NCBI GenBank assembly: GCA_026983895.1
Contig: JALSTF010000163.1
Span: 1 to 10,885, forward strand
From: Sulfurovum sp.
GTDB lineage: Bacteria; Campylobacterota; Campylobacteria; Campylobacterales; Sulfurovaceae
Length of the DNA: 10,885 nucleotides
Direction: 5' to 3'
The position numbers and the translations under genes are program-made. Below the pieces are notes generated by a model. That model was not told the origin of the DNA. It saw nothing but the letters and a program-made list of their open reading frames with translations, and searched no databases. Shown here in pieces: positions 7,604 through 10,885 of this stretch (positions are counted from its first letter, which is position 1; each line of letters opens with the position of its first letter).

Positions 7604-7632
7604 TTTCTCTGGAAGTACCGATAAGATATAAT
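7604..7632 (+). promoter_or_regulatory. Candidate sigma-70-type promoter for the CBS kinase
   Basis: A perfect -10 box TATAAT lies at 7627-7632. The hexamer 17 nt upstream (TTTCTC, 7604-7609) is a poor -35, but Campylobacterota sigma-70 promoters often lack a conserved -35. It lies after the putative terminator and about 180 nt before the kinase start, leaving a long leader. The rest of the 280-nt gap (7535-7814) holds a palindrome, a 38-codon frame and nothing else I can name. Confidence 0.4.
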
Positions 7633-7701
7633 ACCAAAAAAGATTAAACATGGATAAATTGGCCTATTTCTATTATGATATAAACATAGGGTGGCAATAT
7701 G

Positions 7702-7818
7702 ATGAATAAAGCGATGATTTATGTACCGGTACACACTTTAAAGGGGAAAAATAATCTTGAGCCGATCACTCAGAGATGTACCAAAGGCCATAGATTGTAT
7801 GACAGGAGAAAAATATGA
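7702..7818 (+). CDS. Possible 38-residue mini-ORF coupled to the kinase gene
   Basis: The frame starts MNKAMIYVPVHTLKGK and ends in a basic tail, HRLYDRRKI, with TGA at 7816-7818 overlapping the kinase ATG as ATGA. AGGGTGG at 7688-7694 lies 7 nt before this ATG; another in-frame ATG sits at 7699. It has one cysteine, no membrane segment and no recognised homolog. The coupling geometry and ribosome binding site suggest it may be translated as a small protein or leader. Chance is a real alternative because the kinase also has its own site (AGGAGA, 7804-7809). Confidence 0.35.
   Translation: MNKAMIYVPVHTLKGKNNLEPITQRCTKGHRLYDRRKI
7722..7733. promoter_or_regulatory. Perfect 12-bp palindrome, possible operator
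   Basis: TGTACCGGTACA is identical to its reverse complement. It lies about 90 nt downstream of the candidate -10 box and 80 nt before the kinase start, inside the possible mini-ORF. A dimeric regulator could bind here, but the symmetry does not extend into the flanks and no matching regulator is visible in the window. Confidence 0.25.
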
Positions 7819-9686
7819 CCGTATTGGCATCCATAGCCCATAAAAAGAAGTTTTCCATGGAGAGTACAGCCAGTCTCAGTGATGTTATGGCATGTATGCT
7901 TGAAAATAAAAACGGATCTGTTGTTCTTCTTGAAAATGGGTATCCTGTAGGTATCGTAACAGAGGGGTTGATTCTTGCATTGCTTGAAAATATTTCAGAT
8001 TTTGCACAGCCGGTGTTGTCGTTGGCGGTAACACCAGTGATTACAGCAAACAAAAATCGTCCGGTCGAATCTGCATTTGATTTGATTGTCAGCAACAATA
8101 TCCGCCGACTGGTCCTTGTCGATGATACGGGACAGTACGTTGGTATGGTATTGCAGGAAGATCTTTTTGGATTTTTGGAAGAAGATGTTTACAAAGTTGA
8201 TCTTAAAGTACTTGACATGTTGGCACATGATGCACACGTGGTTTCTATAAATGCATCAAAAACTTTGCATGATGTTCTGGAAGTGATGCGTCAGACCAGA
8301 GTAGGGTCTGTGATCGTGACGGATGCAGAGGGTGAAGAAACGGGGATCGTGACAGAGAAAGATATCCTTTCTGCGGGGTACTACGGAATGGATCTTGCCC
8401 AATCTGTCAGGAAAGTAATGTCCTCCCCTGTTATGTCTGTTTCAACCGAAGATGCTATTACCGACGTGATCTCATTGATGCGCCGCAGCAACATAAGACG
8501 GGTTCTGGTGAAAGAAACGAATGGGGATATGCGGGCATTGTTGACCAATCGTGATATATTCAAACACATCAAAGGCAATGTTGCCCGAATGCTTGAGATC
8601 AAACTGCGTCATGCCAAGGAGATTATGGATCTTCTTCCCGAAGCGATCATAGAGATTTTTGATGTACCGGGTCATCAGGTGATACACTGGATGAACCGTA
8701 AAGCAAAAGAACATTTTGGAGAGGGTTTGTTGGAACAGTCTCCCCAGGCACTTTTGGGAGAGCGTTGGATACGTCTTTATGAAGCCATTGAAGAGAATTG
8801 GCAGGTAGAGCATTTTTCGGCTGTCGTGGGTGGACGGAACTTTGAATTTTCCGGAACACTTTCGAAGAATATCAATAGCCGCTATGTTAAATTGATCGCT
8901 ACAGATGTCACCGGACACGAGATGATGAAACAGCAGCTTCAAGAGGAAGTCAGGGATGAAATTCAATTGCGTCAGGAGCAGGAGTATCTGATGATGCAGC
9001 AGTCCAGGCTTGCTTCTATGGGAGAGATGATAGGACATATTGCCCACCAATGGCGCCAGCCACTGGCACAGCTTGGCGGTATTTTTATGAATTTGGAGTC
9101 AGCTCAGGCATTTGGAGAGCTCGATGAAGCCTATCTTCAAAAAAAGATCGCACACGGCAATGAGATGATCAAATATATGTCACAGACCATCGATGACTTC
9201 AGGCTTTTTTTCACACCCAGTGAGTGTTTGGAGCGTTTTGATGTTGTACTGGCATTGCGTCAGGCGATTAATATTGTCTCGGCAGGATTGGATTATCACC
9301 ATATTGAAGTAAAGCTGAATGTAAAGCCTGGAGAATTTTTTGCAAGAGGTTCTGCCAGTGAGTTCGCACAGGTTCTCTTAAATCTATTGAACAATGCCAA
9401 AGATGCACTGTCGGAAACAGATAGCGGGGAAAGATATATCCATATTGCCCTGTCTAAGGAAAATAATGAAAATGTACTTCTCTTCAGTGATAATGGCGGG
9501 GGGATAGCCCCCGCTGTTTTACCGGAAATATTCAAGCCTCATGTAAGCACAAAACATCAAACAGGGGGAACAGGTATTGGGCTGTATATGTCACAGCTTA
9601 TTATGGAGCAGAAAATGAAAGGAAGTATCAACGTGTGTAACAGTGAAAAAGGAGCATGTTTTACGCTTCGTTTTCCTTCAGCTTAA
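7815..9686 (+). CDS. Soluble orphan histidine kinase with four CBS motifs and a PAS-like domain
   Basis: This 623-residue protein has no signal peptide or membrane helix, so it senses the cytoplasm. Four CBS motifs form two Bateman modules (about 10-122 and 131-252); such modules usually bind adenine nucleotides. A PAS-like domain follows (about 265-366), ending in DVTGHEMMKQQL, the usual PAS-to-linker junction, then a charged coiled coil (about 367-400). The kinase core has the H-box GHIAHQWRQPLAQL, with probable phospho-acceptor His411; the N-box NLLNNAKDAL (523-532); the G1 box DNGGGI (559-564); the F-box IFKPHVSTK (572-580); and the G2 box GGTGIGL (584-590). All catalytic boxes look intact. 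The start is fixed by an in-frame TGA at 7800-7802 and by AGGAGA 5 nt before the only following ATG. No response regulator is nearby. Its position next to the K+ channel operon hints at a shared physiology, such as energy or ion status, but that is inference. Confidence 0.93.
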   Translation: MTVLASIAHKKKFSMESTASLSDVMACMLENKNGSVVLLENGYPVGIVTEGLILALLENISDFAQPVLSLAVTPVITANKNRPVESAFDLIVSNNIRRLVLVDDTGQYVGMVLQEDLFGFLEEDVYKVDLKVLDMLAHDAHVVSINASKTLHDVLEVMRQTRVGSVIVTDAEGEETGIVTEKDILSAGYYGMDLAQSVRKVMSSPVMSVSTEDAITDVISLMRRSNIRRVLVKETNGDMRALLTNRDIFKHIKGNVARMLEIKLRHAKEIMDLLPEAIIEIFDVPGHQVIHWMNRKAKEHFGEGLLEQSPQALLGERWIRLYEAIEENWQVEHFSAVVGGRNFEFSGTLSKNINSRYVKLIATDVTGHEMMKQQLQEEVRDEIQLRQEQEYLMMQQSRLASMGEMIGHIAHQWRQPLAQLGGIFMNLESAQAFGELDEAYLQKKIAHGNEMIKYMSQTIDDFRLFFTPSECLERFDVVLALRQAINIVSAGLDYHHIEVKLNVKPGEFFARGSASEFAQVLLNLLNNAKDALSETDSGERYIHIALSKENNENVLLFSDNGGGIAPAVLPEIFKPHVSTKHQTGGTGIGLYMSQLIMEQKMKGSINVCNSEKGACFTLRFPSA

Positions 9687-9687
9687 G

Positions 9688-9702
9688 AAAGTTATACTTT
9701 TT
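9688..9702 (+). terminator. Weak hairpin after the kinase gene
   Basis: AAAGT (9688-9692) and ACTTT (9696-9700) form a 5-bp stem with a TAT loop, followed by two more T. The stem is short and AT-rich, so termination here is doubtful. Confidence 0.25.
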
Positions 9703-9736
9703 ACAAATATTTCACAACCCTTACATTTTTCTTTAG

Positions 9737-9742
9737 TACAAT
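9737..9742 (+). promoter_or_regulatory. Candidate -10 box upstream of argB
   Basis: TACAAT, a 5/6 match to TATAAT, sits behind a T-rich stretch (9726-9734). No convincing -35 hexamer exists. A second candidate, CATAAT, is at 9776-9781. One of these may drive argB in the 142-nt gap, but the evidence is weak. Confidence 0.3.
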
Positions 9743-9785
9743 GTTTTAAGCAGGATGTTTTGTATTCACATCACGCATAATATAC

Positions 9786-9814
9786 TTGGAAATTTCTTCC
9801 TCACGGATTTCCAA
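9786..9814. repeat. 8-bp inverted repeat just before argB
   Basis: TTGGAAAT (9786-9793) and ATTTCCAA (9807-9814) are perfect inverted copies with a 13-nt spacer. Their centres are 21 bp apart, about two helical turns, and the second arm ends 14 nt before the argB ATG. It could be an operator or an mRNA hairpin near the ribosome entry site. It does not look like an ArgR box and has no T-tract. Confidence 0.45.
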
Positions 9815-9828
9815 AATAAAGAAAAAAA

Positions 9829-10680
9829 ATGAAAAAAAAATTAGATCAGGTTAAAGTACTTCTTGATGCATTACCCTATATCAGGCGTTACAGTGATGAG
9901 GTTTTTGTCATAAAGTATGGTGGGTCGGCACAGACTTCCCCTGAACTGAAAGACAAGTTTGCACGTGATATTGTTTTAATGTATCTTGTAGGTATCAAAC
10001 CGGTCATTGTACATGGCGGTGGTCCTGCTATAGGAGAGATGCTTGGAAGGCTGCAGATAGACAGTCATTTCATAGATGGTCTGAGAGTCACGGATGGGAA
10101 AGTGATGGAAGTGGTGGAAATGGTGCTCTCTGGCAGTATCAACAAAGAGATTACGGCTCTACTGAATGAACATGGTGCTCCAGCACTGGGTATTTGCGGT
10201 AAAGATGCCTCTATGCTGAAAGCCAAACCTGTAGATACGGAAAAGTATGGTTATGTCGGTGATATCACAGAAGTTGACCCCCGGGTTATCAATAACCTGG
10301 TTGCTGAAAAGTTCATTCCGGTTATCGCTCCTATTGCAACAGGACAGATGAGCGGGCATCCGGGATTCAATGTCAATGCCGACATTGCTGCCGGGCATAT
10401 CGCCGCAAGTCTGAAAGCACGCAAGATCATTTTTATGACAGATATACCTGGTGTCATGAACAGTGACAAAGAGATCATTCATACACTCAATGAAGGTCAA
10501 ATCGGGATGCTTAAAACCCAAGGGACTATCGCCGGAGGGATGATCCCCAAAGTGGATGCCTGTCTGCATGCCGTCAATGGCGGTGTCAACAAGGCACATA
10601 TCATAGATGGACGTATTGAACATGCTTTACTGCTGGAAGTCTTTACCAGTGAAGGTGTGGGAACGGTGATAAAACTATGA
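9829..10680 (+). CDS. argB: N-acetylglutamate kinase (arginine biosynthesis)
   Basis: ArgB phosphorylates N-acetyl-L-glutamate with ATP, the second step of the acetylated ornithine/arginine pathway, in the cytoplasm. The 283-residue length is normal. The amino-acid kinase fold shows the phosphate-binding IKYGGSA (28-34), the substrate loop VIVHGGGPAIGEML (59-72), FNVNADIAAGHIA (183-195), FMTDIPGVM (203-211) and a GTIAGGMIPKVDACL stretch (226-240) with the usual catalytic lysine. An N-terminal helix before the kinase core (LDQVKVLLDALPYIRRY, 5-21) is the type found in hexameric, arginine-inhibited enzymes, so feedback inhibition is plausible. The ATG is flanked by eight A on one side and nine A on the other, and there is no good Shine-Dalgarno. 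The 3' end overlaps the next gene by 4 nt (ATGA). Confidence 0.96.
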   Translation: MKKKLDQVKVLLDALPYIRRYSDEVFVIKYGGSAQTSPELKDKFARDIVLMYLVGIKPVIVHGGGPAIGEMLGRLQIDSHFIDGLRVTDGKVMEVVEMVLSGSINKEITALLNEHGAPALGICGKDASMLKAKPVDTEKYGYVGDITEVDPRVINNLVAEKFIPVIAPIATGQMSGHPGFNVNADIAAGHIAASLKARKIIFMTDIPGVMNSDKEIIHTLNEGQIGMLKTQGTIAGGMIPKVDACLHAVNGGVNKAHIIDGRIEHALLLEVFTSEGVGTVIKL

Positions 10681-10885
10681 GCCAATTAGAAAGAATGAAT
10701 ATGCCTCTCTCTCCTCTGCTGTTGAAGCAGTGCGAAGCGATCATCGAAGGTGAACTGGAGAATCTTAAAAAACTTGCCCGTGCGCTGGAAGTAATAGAGC
10801 AGATGGAGCTTTATGCGGAGCAGTATGACGATTTCAAGTCTTACTGTCGGGATCGCTGGAAGACGATCGATGCCCTTGGAAAACA
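10677..10885 (+). CDS. Partial helical protein of unknown function, coupled to argB
   Basis: Sixty-nine codons are visible before the window ends. The ATG at 10677 overlaps the argB stop, so translation is probably coupled; the ribosome binding site inside argB is weak. The sequence is almost entirely helical and charged, with no signal peptide. The stretch LKQCEAIIEGELENLKKLARAL (16-37) followed by DDFKSYCRDRW (51-61) resembles a motif of the form CEAxIE...G.AL..I......F..YCR.RW, which I recall from helix-turn-helix-like N-terminal domains of phage- or plasmid-associated DNA-binding proteins. That similarity is from memory and may be superficial. Base composition does not differ obviously from argB. 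The function cannot be set from this fragment. Confidence 0.55.
   Translation, partial: MSQLERMNMPLSPLLLKQCEAIIEGELENLKKLARALEVIEQMELYAEQYDDFKSYCRDRWKTIDALGK

Noticed and set aside
9687..9828. ArgR operator upstream of argB
   Set aside because: I found no pair of TGAAT/ATTCA-type half sites. The inverted repeat present has a different sequence.
10159..10623. 154-codon antisense frame opposite argB
   Set aside because: It is a shadow of a highly conserved enzyme gene, with no motif and no ribosome binding site that I can support.
792..10680. Link between the racemase/DUF1611 genes and ArgB through N-acetylglutamate
   Set aside because: DgcN-type chemistry could yield an ArgB substrate, but the genes are about 6.7 kb apart with two unrelated units and a putative terminator between them, so it is probably coincidence.

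Overview
The window looks like a chromosomal segment of a free-living member of the Campylobacterota (epsilonproteobacteria), probably a Sulfurovum/Sulfurimonas-type organism. This is inferred from the protein styles (a DUF6394-type membrane protein beside potassium channels, an ArgB starting MKKKLDQVKVLLDALPYI, a histidine kinase with an AHQWRQPL H-box), the moderate GC content and the densely overlapping genes. All supported genes lie on the + strand. I saw no mobile element, CRISPR array, tRNA or rRNA.

Region 1 (1-3142) is a tightly coupled three-gene run. It holds the C-terminal part of a DUF1611/DgcN-type P-loop protein (its start lies before the window), an alanine/ornithine-racemase-family PLP enzyme (ATGA overlap), and a PurD-like ATP-grasp ligase whose best start is 2 nt after the racemase stop. 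The PurD-like protein keeps the ATP-grasp signatures but has lost several near-invariant PurD residues. The three genes may form an uncharacterised amino-acid or D-amino-acid pathway rather than ordinary purine synthesis.

Region 2 (3143-7559) is a potassium-channel cassette. An 18-codon leader ORF with the best Shine-Dalgarno in the window overlaps a four-helix DUF6394-type membrane protein. Then come a 2-TM channel with tandem RCK domains, a 6-TM voltage-gated-type channel with one RCK domain, and a standalone RCK (TrkA-type) protein. The three channel/RCK genes are separated by 6 nt or less, or overlap, so they were probably built to be made together. An AT-rich hairpin over the last stop codon may end the unit.

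Region 3 (7535-9702) begins with a 280-nt leader carrying a candidate -10 box, a perfect 12-bp palindrome and a possible 38-codon mini-ORF that overlaps the next gene. That gene encodes a soluble orphan histidine kinase with four CBS motifs, a PAS-like domain and a catalytic core. No response regulator is visible.

Region 4 (9703-10885) holds argB (N-acetylglutamate kinase, arginine synthesis), preceded by an 8-bp inverted repeat close to its start codon. A partial, ATGA-coupled gene of unknown function follows and runs off the window.
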